Positions 18,801 through 26,520 of a stretch of DNA of 64,000 nucleotides are shown here, piece by piece (position 1 is the stretch's first letter; the number at the start of each line of letters is the position of its first letter). The notes below the pieces were generated by a model that was not told where the DNA came from, ran no database searches, and was given only the letters and a program-made list of their open reading frames with translations. Position numbers and translations under genes: made by a program. Origin of the DNA: [Ruminococcus] torques ATCC 27756. GTDB lineage: Bacteria > Bacillota > Clostridia > Lachnospirales > Lachnospiraceae. The stretch lies in the NCBI RefSeq assembly GCF_000153925.1, contig NZ_DS264344.1, forward strand, positions 157,714-221,713, given 5' to 3'.

Positions 18801-20614
18801 AAGAGTGGACCACGATCGCGTCTGTAAAAAATGACAATACAAAAGTGGAACCTCCCTATCGTTATGTAAGAGCAAATGCCCAGGGAGCTAAGAGCAGATA
18901 TCTTCGTATTCTCGTAACAGATGACGTTATCGGTAAATATGATAATCCGTTCCTTTGTATCAAAGAAATTGAATTTAACAAAAATATTGAAGAAAATACA
19001 AGTACATATCCGATTGCTTCGAGTGCAGAAGGTAATCTTGAAAAATGTATCGATCAGGATCTGTCCACTGTATTTACAACAGAAAACAAAACTGCCGGAT
19101 GGCTGGAATATAAACTGACAGACAATACAAAATTAAAATCGTTCTCTATTTTGCAAGATGTACATACTATTTCCGAAGCTAATGTAAAGGTACGAACCGG
19201 AACTGATAAATGGAAAGACTTAGGTACATTTGATAAGGGAACAAAAACTTTTGATGTATCAGAATATGACAATATTTTCGCGATTCGACTTGAATGGGCA
19301 GAGGGAAAAGCGCCTTCTATATATGAAATTTATACAAACGAAGATGAAAAACAAAATACAGATGATATCGGAATCTATGTAGAACAAATCATCGATACAG
19401 AAGCAGATTCCGAAAAACCAAAGCCTGAACAACCTGAAATCCCGGATTCAGAAAATCTTGCTATAAACCGTCCGGTAGAGGTATCAGGAACCGAGCTTGA
19501 CAGAGATCAAAAAGATTTTGCCGTGGACGGGAACCGTGAGACAAGATGGAACAGCAATTACATCAAAGGCGATCATGCATCTGAAGAAGCATGGATCATC
19601 GTTGATCTCGGTGAAGAAACAAATATCATCGAATCACTTACTGCAGAGTATTTTAATTTAGTTTATCCGACAGACTATGACGTTCTCGTATCTGCTGATA
19701 AAGAAAACTGGATCACTGCAAAAACGATAAAAAACGAACCGAACGGAGCAGCCCATCCAACAGATGAAATTTCACTTGATCAACCAATCATCGGAAGGTA
19801 TGTCAAATTATTATTCCGTGAATTAAACAGTGCTGCTGTCGGAAACTGTGTAGGTTTAGAAGAGCTTACCATAACAGGAAAGAGGATATCCTCCGAAACA
19901 GAATTAAAAGAATATATGCCGATCAGCGATATTAAAATCGACAAAGGTACGTCACAAGAAGAATTAAGAAAGCTGCTTCCTTTAATTATCAGTGGAAAGC
20001 TTGCATTAAAAGACAGTGATAAAATACTGGACTTGGCATCATTATTTGTAAACTGGGATCTTTCAGAATATACTTCTGCTGAAGATACGATCCTCACTTT
20101 AAAAGGGAATTTGATCGGTGCAGGAAAAGCAACTGGAGACGAGATTTCCCTAAATGTGATCATAGGCACCGGATCAACAGAACCTCCTGTTGACCCTGAA
20201 GGTCCTACTGATCCGGATACACCTGATTCAGGAAAGATTGAACAATTAAAACAGGAATTAGCTCTACTCATTGAAACTGCTCAAGCAAAAGTGGAATCCG
20301 GTAAATACACAGACGAAACAGTCAAAATACTTAAAGAGCAAATCATAAAATCTGAGGCGCTTTTAACAGACAACGTCACTGCCGAACAACTTGAACAGCA
20401 AATCAATAGTATTAAAAAATCAATCAACGGATTAACCGAAAAAAAAGCCGACTTAGAAACTTCTGACCGGCCAAATCAAAACATCACTCATTCAGAAAAA
20501 AGTACAGCAGTAAAAACAGGTGACTCAACTCATATAATACCTCTATTTCTGCTGATGATTTGCACCGGATTTTCCTTGATCCTATTCAGGAAAAGAAATA
20601 CTTATAATAAATAA
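15836..20614 (+). CDS. Secreted, surface-anchored GH84 beta-N-acetylglucosaminidase
   Basis: 1592 residues. The signal peptide spans about 1-35 (hydrophobic ILSILLISLLIIPLC, cut near HAKE). Next come a GH20b-like N-terminal domain (about 45-185) and the GH84 catalytic barrel (about 190-480), with EGFYGGWDYKSRES and the catalytic Asp pair D309/D310 in DILNDDFG. A helical region is followed by several CBM32/F5-8C-type beta sandwiches (about 640-790, 900-1050, 1150-1330; LFDKDPSTAGEWNQN, MFDGDFTTHAWTNQ, AVDGNRETRWNSN). A FIVAR-like helical module (about 1460-1530) and a tail VKTGDST, hydrophobic helix and KRNTYNK resemble a sortase substrate. The family removes terminal GlcNAc from mucin glycans, hyaluronan fragments or O-GlcNAc. 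GGAG places the start at ATG 15836. It has its own promoter and terminator. Confidence 0.92.
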   Translation: MKKLKLFRKIKSILSILLISLLIIPLCSGIGIHAKEKNTESNEYKIYPIPHSVVYDNEQFVMSDRVHVVFEEGIDKATQNFLEEVITDYGKTVVHSEEIVNGETTILLGIKGSNGKADSYINKNTTIKTSDLFNRTDSYILSAKENIISIVGKDTDSTFFGIATLQMMLTSYEDPALRSVQIEDFSDIQYRGFIEGFYGGWDYKSRESLMRFARDVKMNHYIYASKTDPYHTSKWGELYPQSEIDQIQKLVKVGEETKCYYTWSVHISGFFTNLDTSNETAYNERYQKLLAKFRQLYDAGVRKFDILNDDFGQGTHEDVVNLLNKLTKEFIIPNNCKPITYCMQGYNKAWSKEAELSALKKLDKSIILYWTGDDVNSPITQETIDYVSEKTGHKVCFWLNYPVNEHGKSGLYLGDITHYARDGITGLTGAVSNPSRFAQSNKVGLFQLASLFWNNTNYTANAQTVWQDAFRYLEPEVQDAYFKIASNVTNCPRSVRVPQGFPESEYLKEKLENVTAKISNGENLKNDKETAALKSEFESILAAIETFRSTCDNADLKSELDPWLKSLQDIASGGKAIIESIIAIQEKDIDTAWETFATAGKALQTWNTYPTAEGVKEGAEAGSKRIQPFVSKAAATAKNKLTPFFDPDNTNVIPSFYAVLAGVKRTDDTVSAKLFDKDPSTAGEWNQNQKIGDYYGVDLGRVIPVTDITILQGASETDHDYFHNFVLEYSETGEDGSWVTIQEYKETDESHKIEKTGLNINARYVRLRLTKTGTTTPNKANYWTKVREFTVNKKFTDGERIYTNIEKLKETPIHIYENEFRIRDIKDLELKPNEYVGIKMTSLVSVSDIFSESDEFEKAKIQYSTNGIEWTDAKNFKGPQPMRYVRLVNQTNETLKGSLTKLGISVNNLKITPKMSETSFTNPLKEGTWENMFDGDFTTHAWTNQGQNNGGYIIIDLGTSTPLYDVTIVTADGKPHLYDADIQISSDKKEWTTIASVKNDNTKVEPPYRYVRANAQGAKSRYLRILVTDDVIGKYDNPFLCIKEIEFNKNIEENTSTYPIASSAEGNLEKCIDQDLSTVFTTENKTAGWLEYKLTDNTKLKSFSILQDVHTISEANVKVRTGTDKWKDLGTFDKGTKTFDVSEYDNIFAIRLEWAEGKAPSIYEIYTNEDEKQNTDDIGIYVEQIIDTEADSEKPKPEQPEIPDSENLAINRPVEVSGTELDRDQKDFAVDGNRETRWNSNYIKGDHASEEAWIIVDLGEETNIIESLTAEYFNLVYPTDYDVLVSADKENWITAKTIKNEPNGAAHPTDEISLDQPIIGRYVKLLFRELNSAAVGNCVGLEELTITGKRISSETELKEYMPISDIKIDKGTSQEELRKLLPLIISGKLALKDSDKILDLASLFVNWDLSEYTSAEDTILTLKGNLIGAGKATGDEISLNVIIGTGSTEPPVDPEGPTDPDTPDSGKIEQLKQELALLIETAQAKVESGKYTDETVKILKEQIIKSEALLTDNVTAEQLEQQINSIKKSINGLTEKKADLETSDRPNQNITHSEKSTAVKTGDSTHIIPLFLLMICTGFSLILFRKRNTYNK

Positions 20615-20647
20615 TAGGTGTTGACATGCGATAATGTCACATATTAT

Positions 20648-20685
20648 AAAAACACATCCGATGGATTAAACATCGGATGTGTTTT
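20648..20685. terminator. Strong bidirectional terminator after the GH84 gene
   Basis: AAAACACATCCGATG and CATCGGATGTGTTTT form a perfect 15-bp stem with a 7-base loop between the convergent GH84 and ttcA-like genes. Confidence 0.9.
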
Positions 20686-20720
20686 ACTTGCCGCTAGTTT
20701 ATTCACTTTTAAGATCTTAT

Positions 20721-21455
20721 TTAACGTCTCGATATCGTGCGCTGCGGCCAACCTTTAATATCTCCTGTTAAAATAGCGTGAAACATTCGTTCTTTTGTTC
20801 CCGGATGTTCTTTGTTAAGTTCTCTTAAAAGTTCTTTTGCATATTGCCGCTTCGTATGTCCGTCTACAGGACATTTTCCTTTTACAACCGGAAGAGAATA
20901 TTTATTGCGAAAACCGATTACTTCCATTTCATCTATAAACATCATAGGACGGATAACAGTAAGATCCATACGATCTAAATATGTTTTTGGAGAAAAGGAA
21001 TAAAATCTTCCTTCAAAAATCAATGAGAGCAACATTGTTTCAATAATATCATCTTTATGATGAGCATAAGCCACTTTATTACACCCCATCTCCTTAACCG
21101 CCTCATTTAAGGCGCCTTTACGCATTTTTGCACAAAGCGAACAAGGATTACTCTCTTGGCGTACATTAAAAAGAATATCATAAATATCTGATTTTACTAT
21201 TTTATAAGGAACTTCTAATTCCCTGCATAAATTTTGAATCGGTTCCAAATTAAAATCTGCAAATCCAAGATCTACAGTTACAGCACTTAAATCAAACTTA
21301 CGGGGATAAAACCGTTTTAATCCATGAAGCGCATAGAGCAGGGTAAGGCTGTCTTTTCCGCCCGAAATACCTACCGCAATATGATCCCCTTCCTGTATCA
21401 TACTATATTCATCCACTGCTTTACGCGTATAACTGAGTAACCGTTGTAACTGCAT
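20721..21455 (-). CDS. ttcA: TtcA-like tRNA 2-thiocytidine synthetase / PP-loop ATPase
   Basis: 244 residues. The PP-loop AVGISGGKDSLTLLYAL activates a tRNA base by adenylation; a CSLCAKMRKGAL pair of cysteines and AYAHHKDDIIETMLLSLIFEGRF are typical of TtcA, which thiolates C32 with an Fe-S cluster. The C-terminus CPVDGHTKRQYAKELL is also a TtcA family block. The start at 21455 is chosen because AGGTAGGAAG sits 3-12 bases before it; the longer frame begins inside that site. TtcA and TilS share this fold; the lack of TilS C-terminal domains and the CxxC favour TtcA. Confidence 0.82.
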   Translation of the reverse strand: MQLQRLLSYTRKAVDEYSMIQEGDHIAVGISGGKDSLTLLYALHGLKRFYPRKFDLSAVTVDLGFADFNLEPIQNLCRELEVPYKIVKSDIYDILFNVRQESNPCSLCAKMRKGALNEAVKEMGCNKVAYAHHKDDIIETMLLSLIFEGRFYSFSPKTYLDRMDLTVIRPMMFIDEMEVIGFRNKYSLPVVKGKCPVDGHTKRQYAKELLRELNKEHPGTKERMFHAILTGDIKGWPQRTISRR

Positions 21456-21630
21456 TTTCTTCCTACCTTTCATGATTGATCTGTAATTATAACGTTTATA
21501 TTATATCGGCAGAAGAATATAAATACAAGTCGAAAACTTACAGAAAATCATAGAATCACCGGTTGTTTATGAAAAAAATCAGATTACGATCCGTAAGTTA
21601 AAAATAGTAATAAATAATCAAAGAATTTGA

Positions 21631-21659
21631 TTGAAATTCATCTCTGATAGAGATAAGAT
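21631..21659 (+). promoter_or_regulatory. yitT promoter with a palindrome in the spacer
   Basis: TTGAAA (21631-21636) and TAAGAT (21654-21659) with 17 bases between. The spacer contains ATCTCT-GAT-AGAGAT (21640-21654), a perfect 6-bp inverted repeat that could be a repressor operator. Confidence 0.55.
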
Positions 21660-21741
21660 ATTGTTTAGGGAAAATTTATTTTTTATTTTTTTGTAAATAG
21701 ATGTCCCGTAACTATATTTTACCAGAAAAGAGAGTATTAAA

Positions 21742-22590
21742 ATGAAAAACAAAGGAATATCTATTCGTGAAATATTAATCATTACATTTGGAATGTTTCT
21801 TGTAGCCGCAGGGGTTTATTTCTTCATGATTCCCGGAAATATCGTAGCCGGAAGTGTTTCCGGTCTGGCTCTCGTATTATCGAAATTGTTAGGGATACAA
21901 GTTTCTGTATTAACATTTATCTTAAATACATTCCTTCTTATTATCGGGTTTATCTTCATCGGAAAAGAATTTGGAGCAAAGACAGTGTACACATCTATGC
22001 TTCTCCCTGTATATCTTTGGATTTTCGAGCATTTCATACCACTTGACAAATCGATTACCAATGAACAGGTAATCGATCTCGTAATTTATGTTCTGCTGAT
22101 TGCTCTTGGTCAGGCATTACTGTTCCATGTAAACGCATCTTCCGGAGGATTAGATATTGTGGCAAAGATGCTGAATAAGTTTACACATATTGAAATAGGA
22201 AAAGCACTGACAATTTCCGGGCTTATCACTGCAATGACTTCTATATTTGTTTACGATATACCGACACTTATTATCAGTCTTCTCGGAACATATGCAAACG
22301 GAGCAGCAGTAGACTATTTTATTGACGGCTTTAAAAAACGAAAACGCGTATGTATTATTGCAGATGATTACCGTCCGATCCAACAATATATTATTCATGA
22401 TCTAAATCGCGGAGCAACTTTATATACAGCTCAAGGCGCTTATGACGAAACACACAGAACCGAATTGATCACAATTATCACACAACAAGAATATCGTACA
22501 CTTTTAAATTATCTTCATTCATGTGGGCAGAAAGTATTCGTTACCGTCTCTACTGTAAATGAAGTGATCGGTCAATGGAATTCAAAATAA
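21742..22590 (+). CDS. YitT family membrane protein
   Basis: 282 residues. Five or six membrane segments make up the DUF161/YitT part (about 1-190, with GMFLVAAGVYFFMIPGNIVAG and NASSGGLDIVAKML), followed by a soluble DUF2179 domain (about 200-275, GATLYTAQGAYDETHRTELI). The family is abundant in Firmicutes and its transport or signalling role is unknown. An AAGAGAG box precedes the ATG. Its stop lies 4 bases from the stop of the convergent recombinase gene, with no terminator between them. Confidence 0.9.
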   Translation: MKNKGISIREILIITFGMFLVAAGVYFFMIPGNIVAGSVSGLALVLSKLLGIQVSVLTFILNTFLLIIGFIFIGKEFGAKTVYTSMLLPVYLWIFEHFIPLDKSITNEQVIDLVIYVLLIALGQALLFHVNASSGGLDIVAKMLNKFTHIEIGKALTISGLITAMTSIFVYDIPTLIISLLGTYANGAAVDYFIDGFKKRKRVCIIADDYRPIQQYIIHDLNRGATLYTAQGAYDETHRTELITIITQQEYRTLLNYLHSCGQKVFVTVSTVNEVIGQWNSK

Positions 22591-22594
22591 ATAC

Positions 22595-23695
22595 TTATAC
22601 CTCGCGAAGTTTCACTATGTTTGCAGCCTGCCGGCGTCTGTCTTCATCAATGGCTGCATAATGCTTTTTCGTTGTATTTACATCTTTATGTCCGAGAACA
22701 TCGGCAACAAGATAAATATCTCCTGTTTCTTTATAAAGGGAGGTACCGTAGGTACTTCTAAGCTTATGAGGAGTTATTTTCTTGTTAGGCGTTACTTCCC
22801 GGGCATATTTTTTTACCATATTCTCAATAGCTTGAACGCCCATACGTTTTCGCTGAGTAGATAAGAAAAGCGCATTTTCATGCCCCGGAAGCGGGAGAGT
22901 AGTTCTCCGTGTTGTATACATATATGTCTTTAGTGCATTTTCCACTTCTTCGCCAAAATATACAATCATTTCATTTCCGCCTTTTCGCATCACTTTGATT
23001 CCATTATTTTCAAAATCCACATCATTGATATCCAGCCCCACGCATTCCGAAACACGAATGCCCGTTCCTAAAAGTAAAGTTAATATAGCAAGATCTCTGT
23101 TTCTCGTTTTCTCAAAATAAGCCTTTTTCTGTCCGGTTAAATGATCGCCTCCATGATCAACATAATCAAGCAATCGGACAACTTCATCCGCATCAAGACG
23201 AATAATTGCCTTTTCGTGAAGTTTAGGCATATCTACAAGAAGAGTCGGGTTTTTCGATATTGCCTGACGTTTAAAATAATATCCATAAAAGCTACGAAGC
23301 GCTGACATTTTTCTTGCAAGTCCTTTTTCTGTATTTGTAACTTGCTTTTCATCATTTTTATATACTTTTAAATATTCTTGGTATTCCTCAATATCAACCG
23401 GTTCAAGATTTTCTATATCTGCCAATGTAAACTGATCGATCGTATAGTTTTTATAAACCGGATTATTTTCCATTAAAAAACGGAAAAACACACGAATATC
23501 GTATGCGTAGGAAATTCGTGTGTTAGCGGATGTCGTTGGCTCTATAGCTCTGAAATAATCTTTCGCAAACGATGGTAATGTTTTTAATATTTCCCTTAGC
23601 CGTAATGTATAATCGATATATTTTTGTTCATGATATGTTTTTACATCATAACTTACACGTAAACCTTCATCTGAAGTATTTTCCTTATTTGCCAT
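22595..23695 (-). CDS. Tyrosine recombinase of the Xer type (XerS-like)
   Basis: 366 residues. An N-terminal SAM-like domain (about 30-150) precedes the catalytic domain with the full set: Arg in TGIRVSECVGL, Lys in VMRKGGNE, His-x-x-Arg in TPHKLRSTYG, His in VLGHKDVNTT and the nucleophile in KKHYAAI. Length and long N-terminus resemble the single-protein XerS resolvases of streptococci rather than XerC/XerD (about 300). Chromosome dimer resolution is the likely role, but phage-type use cannot be excluded. AGGAGG precedes the ATG. It lies beside yneA and lexA. Confidence 0.85.
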   Translation of the reverse strand: MANKENTSDEGLRVSYDVKTYHEQKYIDYTLRLREILKTLPSFAKDYFRAIEPTTSANTRISYAYDIRVFFRFLMENNPVYKNYTIDQFTLADIENLEPVDIEEYQEYLKVYKNDEKQVTNTEKGLARKMSALRSFYGYYFKRQAISKNPTLLVDMPKLHEKAIIRLDADEVVRLLDYVDHGGDHLTGQKKAYFEKTRNRDLAILTLLLGTGIRVSECVGLDINDVDFENNGIKVMRKGGNEMIVYFGEEVENALKTYMYTTRRTTLPLPGHENALFLSTQRKRMGVQAIENMVKKYAREVTPNKKITPHKLRSTYGTSLYKETGDIYLVADVLGHKDVNTTKKHYAAIDEDRRRQAANIVKLREV

Positions 23696-23721
23696 AATTA
23701 TATTCCTCCTTTATTTATTCG

Positions 23722-23759
23722 GATATACATATTATATCAAATGTATATCTTTACGTCCA
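23722..23759 (-). promoter_or_regulatory. Promoter of the Xer gene overlapped by an inverted repeat
   Basis: Reading leftwards, TGGACG (23754-23759) and TATAAT (23731-23736) are 17 bases apart. GATATACAT (23722-23730) and ATGTATATC (23741-23749) form a perfect 9-bp inverted repeat around the -10 box, a plausible repressor site. Confidence 0.55.
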
Positions 23760-23811
23760 TATCTTTTGGAAAAATCAGTATTTGTCGTATAGATTGATCT
23801 ATATTATAAGA

Positions 23812-23855
23812 CAGCCGATAAAAATGAGTATTACTTCTATTTCTCACGGCTGTCG
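23812..23855 (-). terminator. Probable terminator of yneA
   Basis: GACAGCCG and CGGCTGTC pair, with TGAG/CTCA extending the stem inward. On the minus strand TTATAATATAG follows, only moderately U-rich. Confidence 0.5.
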
Positions 23856-23868
23856 GTTGGAGTGTATA

Positions 23869-23895
23869 TATCAATACATAGGGTGTATATTGATA
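23869..23895. repeat. Inverted repeat between the Xer and yneA genes
   Basis: TATCAATA (23869-23876) and TATTGATA (23888-23895) are perfect 8-bp arms with 11 bases between. The site lies about 170 bases before the Xer start codon. It might be an operator or a recombination site; similarity to a known dif sequence was not recognised. Confidence 0.4.
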
Positions 23896-23909
23896 CCGAT
23901 TTAAACATA

Positions 23910-24260
23910 TCATTCAGTCATATACATAATCATAAGATTTTCTCCCGAATAAATTTTATCAGAAGAAAGTCCGTTTATCTCCTTAAGAACTTTAACATAT
24001 TCTTCTGTCGAACTATATTTTTCAGGAAGATTTTCATTTGCGATATCCCACAAAGTATCGCCTTTTTCAATCTTAATACTTTTATAATAGATATAAGTAC
24101 TTTCGTGATCCGGCGTATCCTTTTCCTTTGCGGAAACAAAAAATGCACTAAACGACATACTTACAAATAAAACAATAACAACTCCCACGAATAAATTACG
24201 AGCATGTTGTTTTAATATAGCCGATTTTTTTGATCTTTTTTCATTTCTTTTTCCCTTCAT
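23910..24260 (-). CDS. yneA: YneA-like SOS division inhibitor with LysM domain
   Basis: 116 residues. A basic N-terminus and one membrane helix (about 22-42) are followed by a LysM domain (about 65-112, IKIEKGDTLWDIANENLP, GLSSDKIYSGENLMI). This layout and divergence from lexA match Bacillus YneA, an SOS-induced protein that blocks division until DNA is repaired. Its promoter carries a LexA box inside the spacer. GGGG-A/T-rich sequence (AAAGGGGATACT) is the ribosome site. The inhibitor function is inferred from context. Confidence 0.82.
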   Translation of the reverse strand: MKGKRNEKRSKKSAILKQHARNLFVGVVIVLFVSMSFSAFFVSAKEKDTPDHESTYIYYKSIKIEKGDTLWDIANENLPEKYSSTEEYVKVLKEINGLSSDKIYSGENLMIMYMTE

Positions 24261-24362
24261 AATAGTATCCCCTTTATCTCTGCTTATTTTTACACTTTGT
24301 TTTCTCTTATTATTTTGTAATATTCAGTCTGCAAGAAAAATGTATACATGTATTCTTCGATT

Positions 24363-24464
24363 CGAATATTTGTTCCGCGAACTTATGTTCTATATTTGGA
24401 TTATACAATAAGAACAAATGTTTGTCAACACGGAAATCGAACATATTTTCGCAACAAATGTTTG
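24363..24464. promoter_or_regulatory. Cluster of five LexA-box-like sites
   Basis: Compared with the Bacillus-type consensus CGAACRNRYGTTYC, the sites are CGAATATTTGTTCC (24363-24376), CGAACTTATGTTCT (24378-24391), AGAACAAATGTTTG (24411-24424), CGAACATATTTTCG (24438-24451) and GCAACAAATGTTTG (24451-24464). They fill the divergent yneA/lexA control region, pointing to LexA autoregulation and tight control of yneA. Confidence 0.85.
24400..24428 (-). promoter_or_regulatory. yneA promoter (consensus) with LexA box in the spacer
   Basis: Reading leftwards, TTGACA (24423-24428), 17 bases, TATAAT (24400-24405): a perfect vegetative promoter. The LexA box at 24411-24424 lies between the two elements, so LexA binding should block polymerase directly. 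Confidence 0.9.
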
Positions 24465-24531
24465 CTTTTTGTTCTTCGTTGTGTTACCATTATTTTAATA
24501 AAATAAACGGACTATAATATCGGAGGAAACT

Positions 24532-25149
24532 ATGTCACAAGGAAAAATAAGTAAAAAACAACAGGAAATTTTAGAATATATTAAATCACAGATTCTTCAA
24601 CGGGGGTTTCCGCCTGCTGTTCGGGAAATATGCGAAGCTGTAAATTTAAAGTCTACTTCTTCTGTTCATTCACATCTTGAAACATTAGAAAAAAACGGTT
24701 ATATTCGGCGCGATCCGACAAAACCCCGTGCGATCGAAATTTTGGACGATATGTTCAACCTGACGCGGCGTGAAATGGTTCATGTACCGATTATCGGGCA
24801 AGTTGCCGCAGGAGAACCGATTCTGGCTCAGGAAAACATTGAAGATTACTGGCCGGTTCCCGCTGATCGTATGCCGAATAAACAGACATTTTTTTTAAAG
24901 GTAAAAGGAGAAAGTATGATCAATGCCGGTATACTTGACGGCGATATGGTTCTTGTGGAAGAAGATTCCACAGCTTCTAATGGAGATATGGTCGTTGCGT
25001 TGATCGAGGACGGAGCAACCGTAAAAACATTTTATAAGGAAGAAGGAGTTTTTCGTCTCCAGCCTGAAAATGATTTTATGGATCCGATCATTGTAAAGAA
25101 TGTTACTATTTTAGGTAAAGTTATTGCTGTGATGAGATTTTTCTCATAA
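24532..25149 (+). CDS. lexA: SOS repressor LexA
   Basis: 205 residues. The N-terminal winged helix (about 1-65) has FPPAVREICEAVNLKSTSSVHSHLE. The self-cleavage bond is the Ala-Gly of GQVAAGEP, and the Ser/Lys dyad is in KGESMINAGI and VVALIEDGATVKTF. RecA filaments trigger cleavage and release SOS genes. GGAGG lies 6 bases before the ATG. A possible promoter is TTGCTT (24462-24467) with TACCAT (24485-24490), overlapping the last LexA box, consistent with autoregulation. Confidence 0.97.
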   Translation: MSQGKISKKQQEILEYIKSQILQRGFPPAVREICEAVNLKSTSSVHSHLETLEKNGYIRRDPTKPRAIEILDDMFNLTRREMVHVPIIGQVAAGEPILAQENIEDYWPVPADRMPNKQTFFLKVKGESMINAGILDGDMVLVEEDSTASNGDMVVALIEDGATVKTFYKEEGVFRLQPENDFMDPIIVKNVTILGKVIAVMRFFS

Positions 25150-25184
25150 CTTCCGAATATAAAGTACCGAAAAAATCATAAGAC

Positions 25185-25232
25185 AAAAAGAGAAGTATCC
25201 TGTATTTAAAGATTTTGGATACTTCTCTTTTT
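25185..25232. terminator. Bidirectional terminator between lexA and the mutS operon
   Basis: AAAAAGAGAAGTATCC pairs perfectly with GGATACTTCTCTTTTT. It ends lexA on the plus strand and the mutS-to-flavoprotein operon on the minus strand. Confidence 0.92.
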
Positions 25233-25250
25233 GGTTTTTAATCAGGTTTT

Positions 25251-26480
25251 CTAAAAACTTGCTTCTCTTCCGCTGACTGCACCGCTCGCCCATGCCCATG
25301 TCAGATTATATCCACCGCACATGCCATCTACGTCGAGTATTTCTCCTGCAAAATAAAGTCCCGGAACATAACGCGATTCTAAAGTATCAGGATGAACGTC
25401 CTTTGTATCGATACCTCCTCGGCAAACCTGTGCCTGCTCATAAGAATTTGTTTCTGTTACAATCACTTTAAAATTCTTGATTAAACGGACAAGCTGCTGA
25501 ATTTCTTTTTCTGCAAACACTCCGACTTTTTTCTCTTTTGAAATCCCTGCTTCTTTCACCCAAAGATCGGACAACTTTTTATTAGATAACCCTGTGAAAA
25601 ATTGATCTGCTCTCTTATACGGACGCATTTTCGCCCGTTTTATTAAAAACTTTTCCAGCTCATCTTCCGAAAATTCCGGCATAAAATCAAGAATCGCCTG
25701 AACTTTTTTCTTTTTATATAATGCAATCGCCGCATATCTGCTCACTTGAAATACAGGAATACCTGATATGCCATAATTGGTCAGTTGTAATTCTCCCGTA
25801 TCTTTTGCCAGACATTGATTTTCCGACCATATCGAAACAGTTCCCTGAACTCTTACTCCTGCGATTGATTTAAAAAATTTTTCTTCACATCTTAATTGTA
25901 CAAGAGCAGGAAGAACAGGAATTATTTTATGTCCGAGTTTTTTTGCCAGATCATAACCGGAACCATCGGATCCGCTGGCAGGGAAAGCTCTGGATCCCGT
26001 ACACAGGATTACATGATCCGCATATATTTTCCCCTTTTTCCCGTCTTTAACAATCTGAAGAGTAAACCCCTTTTTACGAGGGAAAATATCCGTGCATTCT
26101 GTTTGAAGTCTTACATCGATTTGCAGACGCTCTAATTCCATTTTCAAAGCCTCAGTTACAGACGATGCCTGATCCGAATAGGGATACATGTATCCATTTC
26201 TGTTTTTCGCATAAACGCCGAGTTCTTCGAACAATTTTATAATCTGCTCTGCATTAAATTTCTCAATGATCTTCCATGGAAATGATTCGTTATCAGAGTG
26301 ATAACAGCTTCGATCCTGATAAGTATTTGTAAAATTGCATCGTCCGTTCCCTGTCGAAAGAATTTTTTTCCCGACGCGGTCCATATGTTCCAATACAACT
26401 ACTTCTGCCCCGTTTGAAGCTGCTGTGATCGCTGCCGTCATCCCGGCTGCTCCCGCCCCGATTATCGCTACTTTTCTCAT
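25251..26480 (-). CDS. NAD(P)/FAD-dependent oxidoreductase, HI0933/YhiN (BaiN) family
   Basis: 409 residues. The N-terminal FAD-binding Rossmann motif is AIIGAGAAGMTAAI, followed by STGNGRCNFTN, typical of the HI0933 family, and the C-terminal FAD block GLYFAGEILDVDGMCGGYNL. A gut Clostridium member, BaiN, has been linked to bile acid reduction, but the family is broad and the substrate here is unknown. It is the last gene of the mutS operon, 40 bases after the PLP enzyme. Confidence 0.88.
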   Translation of the reverse strand: MRKVAIIGAGAAGMTAAITAASNGAEVVVLEHMDRVGKKILSTGNGRCNFTNTYQDRSCYHSDNESFPWKIIEKFNAEQIIKLFEELGVYAKNRNGYMYPYSDQASSVTEALKMELERLQIDVRLQTECTDIFPRKKGFTLQIVKDGKKGKIYADHVILCTGSRAFPASGSDGSGYDLAKKLGHKIIPVLPALVQLRCEEKFFKSIAGVRVQGTVSIWSENQCLAKDTGELQLTNYGISGIPVFQVSRYAAIALYKKKKVQAILDFMPEFSEDELEKFLIKRAKMRPYKRADQFFTGLSNKKLSDLWVKEAGISKEKKVGVFAEKEIQQLVRLIKNFKVIVTETNSYEQAQVCRGGIDTKDVHPDTLESRYVPGLYFAGEILDVDGMCGGYNLTWAWASGAVSGREASF

Positions 26481-26520
26481 AATATAAATCCTTTTCTTTT
26501 CTAAGCATCAAAACACTGTT

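Noticed and set aside
20721..21473. TilS (tRNA-Ile lysidine synthase) as an alternative for the PP-loop gene
   Set aside because: The protein has the CxxC and C-terminal block of TtcA and lacks the TilS substrate-binding domains.
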